DNA from: Maritimibacter fusiformis
Lineage (GTDB): Bacteria > Pseudomonadota > Alphaproteobacteria > Rhodobacterales > Rhodobacteraceae
Length of the DNA: 64,000 nt
Direction of reading: 5' to 3'
Assembly (NCBI RefSeq): GCF_008086115.1
Contig: NZ_VSIY01000004.1
Coordinates: 434,001 to 498,000 of the forward strand
Part shown: positions 24,490 to 32,797 of the stretch, one piece after another
Layout of the letters: each line of letters opens with the position of its first letter
Position numbering within the stretch: position 1 is the first letter of the stretch
Position numbers and translations under genes: made by a program
Notes under the pieces: generated by a model
Database searches by the model: none
What the model was told of the DNA's origin: nothing
What the model saw: the letters and a program-made list of their open reading frames with translations, nothing else

Positions 24490-25484
24490 TTCTGGGGCCC
24501 CCTGGTGAGTGAGCCGATCAGCTTCATGAAGGTTCCGGAAAGGATGAGCGCCGTCAGCAGCATGATCGTCGAGAACGCGGCCCCGGTGGGCCACTTGTCG
24601 CCCGCGACATGGAAGAAGCCGGCAATGGTCTGGGAAAACAGCGTCGTGCTGGGTCCGCCCAGAAGGATCGGCGTGGCGTAAAGCCCGGTCGAGATCAGGA
24701 ACACCAGCGTGCAGCCCGACGAGATCCCCTCGAGCGACAGCGGCAGCGTCACGCGCCGGAACCGGGTCCAGGCGCCGGCACCCAGATCGGCGGCCGCCTC
24801 GGTATAGGTGGGCGGGATCTTTTCGAGCGCCGAATAGAGCGGCATGAGCATGTAGAGCGACGTCAGGTAGACGATGCCGAAGCTGAGCGAAAAGCCGGTG
24901 AACATGAACGGGATCGGCCGGTCGATCAGACCCAGCGTCTTGAGGATCAGGTTGACCGCGCCGGTGTTGCCCAGAAGGATCATGATCGCATAGGTGCGCA
25001 CGATCTCACCGACCCAGAACGGGATCAGCAGCATCAGGAGCAGCAGCATCTGATTGTCGCGCTTGACGTGGCGCGCCAGGAAATAGGCCACCGGATAGAT
25101 CAGCACCAGCGTCGCGAAGGTCAGCGACAGCGAGAACATCAGGGTGCGGAAGAACGGTTTGATAAAGATGCTTTCCTTGAAAAAGCTTGCCCAGTTGTCC
25201 AGCGTGAACTGCGGCGTATAGCCGACCGCGGGCGGATAGGAATCCAGAAAACTGACGCGGATCATTTGCAGGATCGGGCCGAGGTGGGCGAACAGCACCC
25301 ACACGATCGGCAACGCCGCCAGCAGGATGAATTGCCGCCGGGTCGACGCGAAAACGAAATCAGTGACCGCGCGGTAAGGCCCGGCGTGTGTCAGTCGGCC
25401 CCAGAAGGTCGGCCGGTCGCTGCCGCGCGTCGCCCCGCCGGGGGCAATGCCGTCGGCGGCATCTGGTTTGGGTGTTGTAGACAT
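24486..25484 (-). CDS. ABC transporter permease, PotB-like
   Basis: 332 residues, with a hydrophilic ~45-residue N-terminus, six membrane segments and the EAA coupling loop EAAADLGAGAWTRFRRVTLP. It pairs with the PotC-like permease. A 99-base gap separates it from the binding-protein gene upstream, and that gap holds a strong hairpin, typical of importer operons in which the binding protein is made in excess. Confidence 0.9.
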   Translation of the reverse strand: MSTTPKPDAADGIAPGGATRGSDRPTFWGRLTHAGPYRAVTDFVFASTRRQFILLAALPIVWVLFAHLGPILQMIRVSFLDSYPPAVGYTPQFTLDNWASFFKESIFIKPFFRTLMFSLSLTFATLVLIYPVAYFLARHVKRDNQMLLLLMLLIPFWVGEIVRTYAIMILLGNTGAVNLILKTLGLIDRPIPFMFTGFSLSFGIVYLTSLYMLMPLYSALEKIPPTYTEAAADLGAGAWTRFRRVTLPLSLEGISSGCTLVFLISTGLYATPILLGGPSTTLFSQTIAGFFHVAGDKWPTGAAFSTIMLLTALILSGTFMKLIGSLTRGPQK

Positions 25485-25547
25485 CTGAGTTCCTTGTCAG
25501 CCACGACCATTCCGTGGCGCAGGGTTGTCCGCAGCGAAAGCAGGTGT

Positions 25548-25577
25548 GGCGCCCCCCACCGTGATGAGGGGGGCGCC
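25548..25577 (-). other. Intercistronic hairpin between binding-protein and permease genes
   Basis: GGCGCCCCCC and GGGGGGCGCC form a perfect 10-bp stem with a 10-base loop, starting 6 bases after the binding-protein stop on the minus strand. No T-run follows. Likely a stability element or partial terminator that raises binding-protein output relative to the permeases. Confidence 0.65.
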
Positions 25578-25583
25578 GTCCGG

Positions 25584-26693
25584 TCAGGAGGCTTTGATTT
25601 CTTCGACCGCCGGATCGACCAGCGCATATTTCATGTCGTTGGCTTCGGCGCGGAAGAACTGCAGGTTCTCCAGCTGCTCCTCGGGGAACGAGGCCGCGGC
25701 CTTCTCGAGATCCGACAGGTGCTCGGCCGAACCCTTGTAGGTCGAGATGAACCCGGTCGACTGGGTCATCGCCGCACCGATCTCGGAGCTGGCCATCATC
25801 GCGTCGAGGAACTTGTAGGCGTTGTCCGCGTTCGGCGCGTTGTTGGCGACGTTCAGCGTGTAGACAAAGCCGTAGGAACCTTCCTTCGGAATGCTCATCC
25901 CCATCGGCAGACCGTCCATGATCAGCTTGGAGATCGGGCCGTTCCAGGCGTGGCACAGCACGACGTCCTGGTTCACCAGCATCTGCTGAATCTCGGCGCC
26001 CGAGTCGTAGTACTTGCGCACCAGCGGCTTCTTCTCGATCAGGAAATCGCGCGCTTCCGCCACGATCCGGGCGGCCTCGTCCGGGTCGTCCATGTATTCG
26101 ATCATGTTGCCGTCATAGCCAAGGTAGAGCATGACGATCGACATCAGGTCGGACGGGATATAGGCGGTCTGCTGCTTGTAGTCTTCCGAGAACAGCGTGT
26201 CCCAGGTGTTGCGGCGGTCTTCCGGCACGTAGTCGGTGTTGTAGGCCATGATTTCGGCCCCCGACAGGATCGGAACGCCCCACTTCTCGCCGTTGATCGT
26301 GGCCCAGTCGCTTTCCGAATAGACCGGGTTGATCGCGCCCCAGTTGGCCAGGCGTTCGGTGTCCATCGGGGCGATCAGGCCCGAGTCGATGAACTGCAGG
26401 AAGCGGTGGCCGGCGACGGTCAGGATATCGACCGACGGGTTCGGCTGTTCGGCCACCAGCAGGTTGAACTGCTTGCCCTGGTCGTCGACCAGGCGGATGC
26501 GGACCTCGATGCCGGTTTCCTTCTCGAAGTCCTTCTTGACGTCGTCGGGAATGAACTCGTCATAGGTCCAGATGTTCACCACGCCGCCGGTCTGCGCGGC
26601 CGAAGACCGCAGGTAGGCGGGCGAAGCAAGCAATGCGCCTGCACCCATGGCGGTGCCCAGAAAACGGCGCCTGGATTGGATCAGTTTGGTCAT
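25584..26693 (-). CDS. ABC transporter substrate-binding protein, PotD-like, Tat signal
   Basis: 369 residues from ATG 26693, preceded by GGGAGAG. The N-terminus has a twin-arginine export signal, SRRRFLGTAMGAGALLASPA, with cleavage likely after SSAA. The mature part begins VVNIWTYDEFIPDD, typical of the spermidine/putrescine-binding family. Tat export implies folding before crossing the membrane. It feeds the permease and ATPase genes downstream. Possible ligands are polyamines, opine-like or betaine-like amino compounds; the neighbouring octopine-dehydrogenase-family gene favours an imino-linked amino acid. Confidence 0.88.
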   Translation of the reverse strand: MTKLIQSRRRFLGTAMGAGALLASPAYLRSSAAQTGGVVNIWTYDEFIPDDVKKDFEKETGIEVRIRLVDDQGKQFNLLVAEQPNPSVDILTVAGHRFLQFIDSGLIAPMDTERLANWGAINPVYSESDWATINGEKWGVPILSGAEIMAYNTDYVPEDRRNTWDTLFSEDYKQQTAYIPSDLMSIVMLYLGYDGNMIEYMDDPDEAARIVAEARDFLIEKKPLVRKYYDSGAEIQQMLVNQDVVLCHAWNGPISKLIMDGLPMGMSIPKEGSYGFVYTLNVANNAPNADNAYKFLDAMMASSEIGAAMTQSTGFISTYKGSAEHLSDLEKAAASFPEEQLENLQFFRAEANDMKYALVDPAVEEIKAS

Positions 26694-26734
26694 GTGTCTC
26701 TCTCCCTGAGTTGACATTGGTGGTCTCTGGCGGG

Positions 26735-27886
26735 CTAGGTCGACGGCCCCGAAACGCGGCTGCCGCCATGGCCGGTTCGCGTTGGGTCGTCCGGCAGGAC
26801 ACCGCTGCGCGCGGCCTCCTGCAATTCGTCAAGGGTCATGCCATCGAGCCCGATGGCGTCGAGCAGCGTGTTCTCGCGGGCGAAATCGCGCCCATACATG
26901 GCCGAGAACACATCCACCCCGGCCTGGTGCAGCGTCGCGGGCCGGCCGGTCATCTGGCCGAGCTTCGCGGTCACCACCAGCCCGAAGGGCACGTCCTCGG
27001 TGACATAGCGGCTGTCGGCGGTGGCCGGGCCGGTGCCGCCGTTGCCGTTCGCGTGCATCTGCTGATTCATCTCGGAAATACTGGCGATCGGGACGTGGAA
27101 GGACCAGTGGAAATGCTCGAATATCGTGCGCACCGACAGGCCCAGCGCCTCGGCAATGGCCAGCCGCTCGCGGTCCAGCGCCTCGAGCAGGCGGCCGACA
27201 TTGGGGGTGACGTTCTGGCCCTGGCTCCATGTCTCGCCACGCTCCATCCGGGTCATGTTGCCCAGCGCGATGCCCATGTGGTTCTGCGGATTGAGGTTCG
27301 AGAGCGAGATCGCCATCAGCCCGTCGCGCACCGCAAACCGGTCGCCGAACAGGCGCTGGCAGATCGCCAGCCCGTCGTCGGACAGATGTGCGGGCACGGT
27401 GCAGATATCGACGCTCTTGCGCACCGTCGAGACATGCACATGGGTCAGGTCCGGCTGCTGGCGTCCGCCCACCATCGTGGTGCCCCAGGCCACGATCGGC
27501 GCCTCGACGCCGCGCCGGGCCAGTTTATCCGACAGGTAGAGCGCGCCCAGCGAGGAATGCGAATTGATGATTACCGGTTGGCCCGCGCGGACATGCGGCG
27601 ACAGCGCGTCCATCACCGCCTTGTGGCCGTAACCCGGCACCACGATCATCAGCACGTCGCTTTTTTCGGCCAGCGCCTCGGCACTGTCCGCGACCAGCGG
27701 GCGCGAGCGGCCTTCGACAGCGCCGGTGGCGACCAGTTCGGCGCCCGCCGCCAGTGCCTTGGTGCGGCTGCCCGAGGGCGACCACAACATGGCCTGAAAT
27801 CCGCGTTCGGCCAGCCGCGCCGCGGTGGCGAAGGCCACCGATCCGGCTCCGGCGATTCCGACGATGAGGTTGTTGTCGTCCGTCAT
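26735..27886 (-). CDS. NAD/NADP octopine/nopaline dehydrogenase family protein
   Basis: 383 residues. An N-terminal Rossmann domain (LIVGIAGAGSVAFATAARLA) and a C-terminal helical domain with LSNLNPQNHMGIALGN, matching the conserved Asn/His region of octopine, nopaline and related opine dehydrogenases. These form or split a secondary amine linking an amino acid and a keto acid. It is the first gene of the minus-strand operon, 41 bases before the binding protein, so import and cleavage of an opine-like compound is a reasonable reading. It could also act on another 2-substituted amino acid. Confidence 0.82.
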   Translation of the reverse strand: MTDDNNLIVGIAGAGSVAFATAARLAERGFQAMLWSPSGSRTKALAAGAELVATGAVEGRSRPLVADSAEALAEKSDVLMIVVPGYGHKAVMDALSPHVRAGQPVIINSHSSLGALYLSDKLARRGVEAPIVAWGTTMVGGRQQPDLTHVHVSTVRKSVDICTVPAHLSDDGLAICQRLFGDRFAVRDGLMAISLSNLNPQNHMGIALGNMTRMERGETWSQGQNVTPNVGRLLEALDRERLAIAEALGLSVRTIFEHFHWSFHVPIASISEMNQQMHANGNGGTGPATADSRYVTEDVPFGLVVTAKLGQMTGRPATLHQAGVDVFSAMYGRDFARENTLLDAIGLDGMTLDELQEAARSGVLPDDPTRTGHGGSRVSGPST

Positions 27887-27951
27887 TTCAGTCCGTCATG
27901 CCTTGTCTGTCCGGTCCTCGTCTCTGCACACCCGCCCCGGGGAGGCCCATG

Positions 27952-29301
27952 CTACACATGGGTTGCCCCTCTTGGCCATCTTGGATGCAGGTCGTCGATG
28001 TGAAACTTGTGTGAATGCACGATGCCGCGCCCGCCTTCAAGCTGACGGTAGGGGCCGGCCTGCACATGCGGATGCGACAGCGGCAGTCCTTCGTGCAGAT
28101 GCTCGCGTTCCAGCGGGTCATGCGCCGGCCAGACCCGGACGGTCACAAGCGCGATGATCACTGTCGACAGACCCAGCACCACCAGCGCGGTTTCCAGCCC
28201 CAGCACGGTGCCCAGCCAGCCCGACAGCGGGTAGGCGATCAGCCAGGCGGCGTGCGACAGCGAGAACTGCGCGGCGAACAGCGCCGGTCGGTTTTCCCGC
28301 GCCGACGAGCGCACGATCAACAGCGCCCCGGGGGTCAGGACCAGCGACGACATCATGCCCATCCCGGCCCAGAGCGCCAGCAGCGCGCCGAACCCCGGCT
28401 CGAACAGGATGGTCGTGGCCAGCGCGCCCATGCCGAAGGCGCCGAAGATCATCACCCGGCGCTCGGTCAGGTGGCGCAACAGGCGCGGCACCAGCACCGC
28501 GGCAGTGATCGACCCGGCCCCGTAGGCGGCCATCAGGTTGGTGTAGGCATTGGCGTTGCCGTCGAAACGCAGCCCGGCATAGGCCACCGTATTGACCAGC
28601 ACCCAGGCCATCGTCAGCGACATCGCGAAGTTGATCGCCAGAAGCCCGCGCAGCCGGGTGGTGTGCAGATAGATCTTGAACCCCTTGCTCAGCCGCTTGC
28701 CGAACGACTCGGACACGCCGGTGACGACGCGGGCGGGCAGCGAGGTGCTGACCAGCAGCATCGCCGACAATGCAAAGGCCAGCGCCGTGCCCAGAAACAG
28801 CGCCGGCGGTGCCACCAGCAACAAGAGCACGCCCGCCATGATCGGGCTGAGCATGGTCTCCAGGTTGTAGGCCACCCGCGACAGCGACAGCGCCGCGGTA
28901 TACTGCGCCTCGTCCTCGAGAACCTCGGGAATGGTGCTCTGATAGGCCGGGGTGAAGGCGGCCGAACACATCTGGAACAACAGCATCAACAGGTAGATCT
29001 GCCAGATCGACCCGGCCAGCGGCAGCATGAGCGCCAGCCCGAGCCGGGCCGCGTCGAGCCCGATCAGCAGCGGCTTGACCGGAAGTTTGCCGACCAGCGA
29101 ATTGGCGATCGGGGCAAAGCCGACATAGGCGATCATCTTGATCGTGAAAACGCCCGACAGCACCAGCCCGGCCTGCGCCGGCCCGCCGATATCATAGGCC
29201 AGAAGCGCGAGCGCCACCGTCATCAGCCCGACCCCGATCAGCGACATCAGCTGCGAGGCGAACAGGTGGCGAAAATCGCGATTCCCGAGGGCGCCTTTCA
29301 T
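27952..29301 (-). CDS. MFS transporter
   Basis: 449 residues with about twelve hydrophobic segments, resembling the drug/metabolite-exporter branch with no substrate-specific motif that I can name. The C-terminal ~55 residues are soluble and rich in His (LEREHLHEGLPLSHPHVQ, VHSHKFHIDD), which may be a metal-binding or regulatory tail. The start overlaps the aminotransferase stop (ATGA), so the two are co-translated. The pair is divergent from an Lrp regulator; export of an amino acid or its transamination product is plausible. Confidence 0.85.
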   Translation of the reverse strand: MKGALGNRDFRHLFASQLMSLIGVGLMTVALALLAYDIGGPAQAGLVLSGVFTIKMIAYVGFAPIANSLVGKLPVKPLLIGLDAARLGLALMLPLAGSIWQIYLLMLLFQMCSAAFTPAYQSTIPEVLEDEAQYTAALSLSRVAYNLETMLSPIMAGVLLLLVAPPALFLGTALAFALSAMLLVSTSLPARVVTGVSESFGKRLSKGFKIYLHTTRLRGLLAINFAMSLTMAWVLVNTVAYAGLRFDGNANAYTNLMAAYGAGSITAAVLVPRLLRHLTERRVMIFGAFGMGALATTILFEPGFGALLALWAGMGMMSSLVLTPGALLIVRSSARENRPALFAAQFSLSHAAWLIAYPLSGWLGTVLGLETALVVLGLSTVIIALVTVRVWPAHDPLEREHLHEGLPLSHPHVQAGPYRQLEGGRGIVHSHKFHIDDLHPRWPRGATHV

Positions 29302-30809
29302 ATGGCGGCTTTCTCCCGTTGCGCCGCCCGGTCGGAGTCGTCGGCGCCGCCGGCCATCGGCTCGAACCTCGCCGAGATACCGTCGGAGGCATAGTCACGG
29401 GCATAGTCCGACGCCCGGCGCGCCAGGTCATCGACCGAACGGACGATGTAGTCGGCCTTTTCGTCGCTCAGCAGGTAGCTGAAATTCAAGCGCACCCAGC
29501 CCGGCTTCTCGATCTCGTGGGCATCTTTCAGCCGTTCGAGGATCGCGTCCGAGGCGGCGCGGCCGATACCCAGAAGCGTGTGGCCATAGGGCCCGGCGCA
29601 GGCGCAGCCGCCGCGCGCCTGGATGCCGTAGACATCGCTGAGCATCCGGGTGAACAGCTGGTGATGCAGAACCACCCCGTCCTTGTCGCGGATGCGGAAG
29701 GAAAAGATCGGCAGTCGGTCGTTGGCCCTGGGATTTCCGAGGATCTCGATGGCCGGGTTCTTGCTCCAGACCGCAAGCGCGCGCTGGCGCAGTTCCTCGC
29801 CGCGGCTGGCCACGAAGTCGTCGCCGATCGCGTCCTTGACCAGCATCGCCAGCACCGCGCGGATGTCGCCGATCACGTTCGGCGTGCCGGCCTCTTCACG
29901 CTCGCTGACATTGGCGCTGTAGGCGTGCGACCAGGGCGTGACATAGCTGACCGAACCGCCGCCCGGCAGGGTCGGCGTGGCGCGCCGCACCACCGTGTCG
30001 CGCAGCACCGTGACGCCCGAGGCGCCGGGGCCGCCCGGGAACTTGTGGCCCGAGAACACGATGGCGTCCTTGCGGCAATCCTCGCGCGGCTCCATCGCCA
30101 TCGGCAGATAGGGCGCGCCGCCGGCATAATCCCAGATCGCCAGCGCGCCGTGACGTTTCAACAGCGCGGTGACCGCATCGGTGTCGGTGACGATGCCGGT
30201 GACGTTGGAGGCGGCCGAGAACGACCCGACCACCATGTCGTAAGCCTTGGCGTCGACCAGGTGCTGCTCGAGGATCGCCATGTCGGGGCCGCCGGTCGCG
30301 GCCTCGGGCACCTCGATCACCTCGGCCCCGCTTTCGCGCCAGGGCAGAAGGTTGGAATGATGCTCATAGGGACCGACGAGGATGCGCACCGACTTGCCGG
30401 CGCGCACCTGGGCCGCGATGTCCAGCAGGTTGACGATCCGGTTCAGCCCGGCGGTCGCGCCCGAGCCGGTGAAGATCACGTTGCAGTCCGGCCCGGCCCC
30501 GACCAGCCGCGCGATGGTGTTGCGGGCGTCCTCGCGCAGTTGCGTGCTGTAGGCGCCGCAATAGGATTCCTCGGTGTGGGTGTTGGCATAGTAGGGCAGG
30601 ACATGGGTGGCGACGAAATCCTCGACCTGCCTGAGCGCGCGCCCGGAGGCGACGTAATCGGCATAGACCAGCGGTTTCTTCCCGAACGGGCCGTCGATGG
30701 TGATGCCATCGCCGATCAGCCCGCCCTGCAGACGCGCCACGCAGTCGTTGCCTTCGAGGTCTTGCCGAAATTGCTCAAGAGGGTTCAAGAGGGACTCCAT
30801 TTCTACCAT
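29298..30809 (-). CDS. Class V aminotransferase-fold PLP enzyme (cysteine desulfurase-like)
   Basis: About 503 residues from ATG 30809, longer than usual for the family (~400). PLP lysine in FSGHKFPGGPGASG; cofactor-site His in the GPYEHHSNLLPW segment; a C-terminal loop GGCACAGPYGHTLLGIG, in the position of the catalytic Cys loop of NifS/SufS-type enzymes. It could be a cysteine desulfurase or lyase, or an epimerase of the same fold. No convincing ribosome site is seen; ATG 30800 is an alternative start. Translationally coupled to the MFS gene and divergent from an Lrp-type regulator that probably controls it. Confidence 0.8.
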   Translation of the reverse strand: MVEMESLLNPLEQFRQDLEGNDCVARLQGGLIGDGITIDGPFGKKPLVYADYVASGRALRQVEDFVATHVLPYYANTHTEESYCGAYSTQLREDARNTIARLVGAGPDCNVIFTGSGATAGLNRIVNLLDIAAQVRAGKSVRILVGPYEHHSNLLPWRESGAEVIEVPEAATGGPDMAILEQHLVDAKAYDMVVGSFSAASNVTGIVTDTDAVTALLKRHGALAIWDYAGGAPYLPMAMEPREDCRKDAIVFSGHKFPGGPGASGVTVLRDTVVRRATPTLPGGGSVSYVTPWSHAYSANVSEREEAGTPNVIGDIRAVLAMLVKDAIGDDFVASRGEELRQRALAVWSKNPAIEILGNPRANDRLPIFSFRIRDKDGVVLHHQLFTRMLSDVYGIQARGGCACAGPYGHTLLGIGRAASDAILERLKDAHEIEKPGWVRLNFSYLLSDEKADYIVRSVDDLARRASDYARDYASDGISARFEPMAGGADDSDRAAQREKAAI

Positions 30810-30950
30810 GCACAAGGTGCCGTCTGTTGGCGTCAGGCGTGGCCCGGGGCGCCGTCGCGCGCCGTCCTGTGTCATCCTGTCGCGGTGACCGTCATGATAG
30901 CGCCCGGATCGTGTGGATTTTCACCAAAAAACATGGTTGCATCAGAAATT

Positions 30951-30993
30951 TTAGATCATATGATCGAAGGATGCCGTATAAATTAGATCATAT
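30951..30993. promoter_or_regulatory. Repeated Lrp-type operator in divergent promoter
   Basis: TTAGATCATAT is exactly repeated at 30951-30961 and 30983-30993, 32 bp (three helical turns) apart. The first copy is within the 12-bp palindrome GATCATATGATC (30954-30965). The second overlaps the first codons of the Lrp gene. The AT-rich stretch lies between the Lrp gene and the aminotransferase/MFS operon; phased sites of this kind are typical of Lrp/AsnC regulators and suggest autoregulation. Confidence 0.65.
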
Positions 30994-31444
30994 TGACGTG
31001 TCGATCCTCGAAGCCCTCCAGCGCGACTCATCCTTGTCGCAGCGCGAACTGGGCGAGCGCGTCGGACTGTCGCAGAACGCCTGCTGGCGGCGTCTGCAGA
31101 GGCTTGAGCGCGACGGCATCATCAAGGGCCGGTCGCTGCTGTTGCGGCGCGAGATGCTGGGCGTTGGTCTGGTGGTGTTCGCGATGGTCAAGACGCGCCA
31201 CCATTCCGCCGACTGGCTCAGCGTGTTCCGCAACCACGTCTCGTCGATCCCCGAGGTGATCGACTTCTACCGGATCGGCGGCGAATACGACTACCTGCTC
31301 AAGATCGTGACGCAGGACATGGCGAGTTATGATTCCGTCTATCGCCGCCTGATCTCGCGGATCGAACTGGAAACCGTGACCTCGTTCTTCGCGATGGAGA
31401 CGATCGAGGAACAGCGCCCGATCCCGCTGACCCCGCGCCGCTGA
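30971..31444 (+). CDS. Lrp/AsnC-family transcriptional regulator
   Basis: 157 residues. An N-terminal winged helix (LDHIDVSILEALQRD, LSQRELGERVGLSQNACWRRLQRL, about residues 5-45) is followed by an alpha-beta ligand-binding domain with the GGEYDYLLKI strand. ATG 30971 gives the standard N-terminus; the ribosome site is weak. It probably binds the phased repeats that overlap its own start and controls the divergent aminotransferase/MFS pair in response to an amino acid. Confidence 0.88.
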   Translation: MPYKLDHIDVSILEALQRDSSLSQRELGERVGLSQNACWRRLQRLERDGIIKGRSLLLRREMLGVGLVVFAMVKTRHHSADWLSVFRNHVSSIPEVIDFYRIGGEYDYLLKIVTQDMASYDSVYRRLISRIELETVTSFFAMETIEEQRPIPLTPRR

Positions 31445-31745
31445 GGCGGCGTTTGGCCGAAAACCACAGGGCTTGCGCCGGGCCCGAATACCGTGCCGCC
31501 CGGCGCTGCCACTCGCAGCCGGTGGCGTCCGGGCCGAATCGCGGCCCGGCGTGTCCCGGCGCGAAAAGGACTGATGCGCGGATGGAAACGACCGCTGCGC
31601 GCACCGCTACATGTTGCGGGTGAAGGCGATCCGCTGCGCACCGGACCGGCGCGGCGGCGGAATTCGTTGCGACTTTGCACTAGTCCAAATCGAACAATCG
31701 GCCTAGAGTGGCGCGGCGTGGGGGCGCTCAAATTGTGGAATTACG
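31445..31745. other. Intergenic region before the lpxR-like gene
   Basis: No gene supported. The sequence stays GC-rich until about 31660 and then becomes more AT-rich just before 31746, where the promoter of the outer-membrane protein gene should lie, but I cannot identify clear -35 and -10 boxes. No repeat or terminator was seen. Confidence 0.5.
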
Positions 31746-32663
31746 ATGCGAACGCCCTTTCTAGCGTTGATTCTTCTTTTGTCTTTTCAAACCCTCCCGG
31801 CGCGGGCCGGTGAGACCGTGAGCCTCGGCTTCGGACGGTTGTTCACCAACGATGCGCTGGGCGACGGGCAGGACCGCTGGCGCAGCGGCGCCTACCAGAT
31901 GAGCTGGATGCGCGGGCCCGAGGGCCTGACCGGCCTGCCGGGGCGGGCTGGCGAGCTGATCGAATACCGCTTTTCGACCCGCATCCTGGCGCCCGCCAAT
32001 GGCGTGACGCCGGCACCGGGCGACCGGCGCTATGCCGGGGTCAGCGCGCTGGGCGTCTATACCCATTTCACCGACCGGGGCTTCGACTTCAGCCTCGGGG
32101 CCGAGCTTGTCGCGGTCGGTCCGATGACCGGCGTGGGCGCCTTCCACGACTGGTCGCATGATATGATGGGGATGACCCGGCCGTCCGCGGCGGTGCTGAA
32201 CGGGCAGTTTCCCAACGCCTTCCACCCGACGCTGGCAGGCGAGATCGCATGGCCCGCGCGGATCACCGAAAACGTCACCTTCCGGCCCTTCGTGCAGGGG
32301 CGGCTGGGGGACGAGACCTATATCCGCATCGGCGGCGACATCCTGATCGGCGCCGGGTTCGACCGTGGCGTTCTGGCGCGCGACGAGACCACGGGCATCA
32401 CCTACCAGACGTTCGACAGCGCGCGGCTGCCGGGCTGGGGGTTCCTGGTGGGGGCCGACAGCGCGCTGGTCGGGCGCAGCGTCTACCTGCCGGCCTCGGC
32501 GGGCTTTGACCTGACGCCCCTGCGCCACCGGGTGCGGGCAGGGGTGCAATACCAGGGCGAGCACTTCGGCATTTTCTACGGCGCGACATGGCTGGGCCGC
32601 GAATTCAGCGCGCAGCCCGAAAGCCAGGTCGTGGGATCGCTGCAAATCCGGCTGGATTTCTGA
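31746..32663 (+). CDS. LpxR-family outer-membrane lipid A deacylase-like protein
   Basis: 305 residues with a Sec signal peptide (hydrophobic LALILLLSF, cleavage near ARA). The pattern FTNDALGDGQDRWRSGAYQ near the mature N-terminus, DRRYAGVSALG, and alternating beta-strand segments ending in a C-terminal Phe (LQIRLDF) fit the LpxR/DUF2219 beta-barrel family, which removes the 3'-linked acyl chains of lipid A. Acidic residues and Asn of the calcium/catalytic site appear in the FTND and HDWSHD regions. Its activity on this host's lipid A is inferred. Confidence 0.78.
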   Translation: MRTPFLALILLLSFQTLPARAGETVSLGFGRLFTNDALGDGQDRWRSGAYQMSWMRGPEGLTGLPGRAGELIEYRFSTRILAPANGVTPAPGDRRYAGVSALGVYTHFTDRGFDFSLGAELVAVGPMTGVGAFHDWSHDMMGMTRPSAAVLNGQFPNAFHPTLAGEIAWPARITENVTFRPFVQGRLGDETYIRIGGDILIGAGFDRGVLARDETTGITYQTFDSARLPGWGFLVGADSALVGRSVYLPASAGFDLTPLRHRVRAGVQYQGEHFGIFYGATWLGREFSAQPESQVVGSLQIRLDF

Positions 32664-32729
32664 ACCCGGCGCCCGACCGGCCCTGTGACCGGCGCGCAAC
32701 CCTGATGCCCGCATCGACGTGACAAGCCC

Positions 32730-32758
32730 TTAACAGGGTGATTCGGCTGTGCTAGGCT
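32730..32758 (+). promoter_or_regulatory. Candidate sigma70 promoter for the Hint-domain gene
   Basis: TTAACA (32730-32735) and TAGGCT (32753-32758) are separated by 17 bases, 40 bases before the gene start. Moderate match to consensus in a GC-rich background. Confidence 0.45.
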
Positions 32759-32785
32759 CCTGCCAATAAAAAAGAAAATGGCAGG
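32759..32785 (+). other. Leader hairpin with A-rich loop upstream of the Hint-domain gene
   Basis: CCTGCCA (32759-32765) pairs with TGGCAGG (32779-32785) around a 13-base loop of almost only A. It would fall at the 5' end of the mRNA from the promoter above, 12 bases before the ATG, and may affect translation or stability. As DNA it could be a protein-binding inverted repeat. Confidence 0.45.
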
Positions 32786-32797
32786 CAGACAGGCAAG

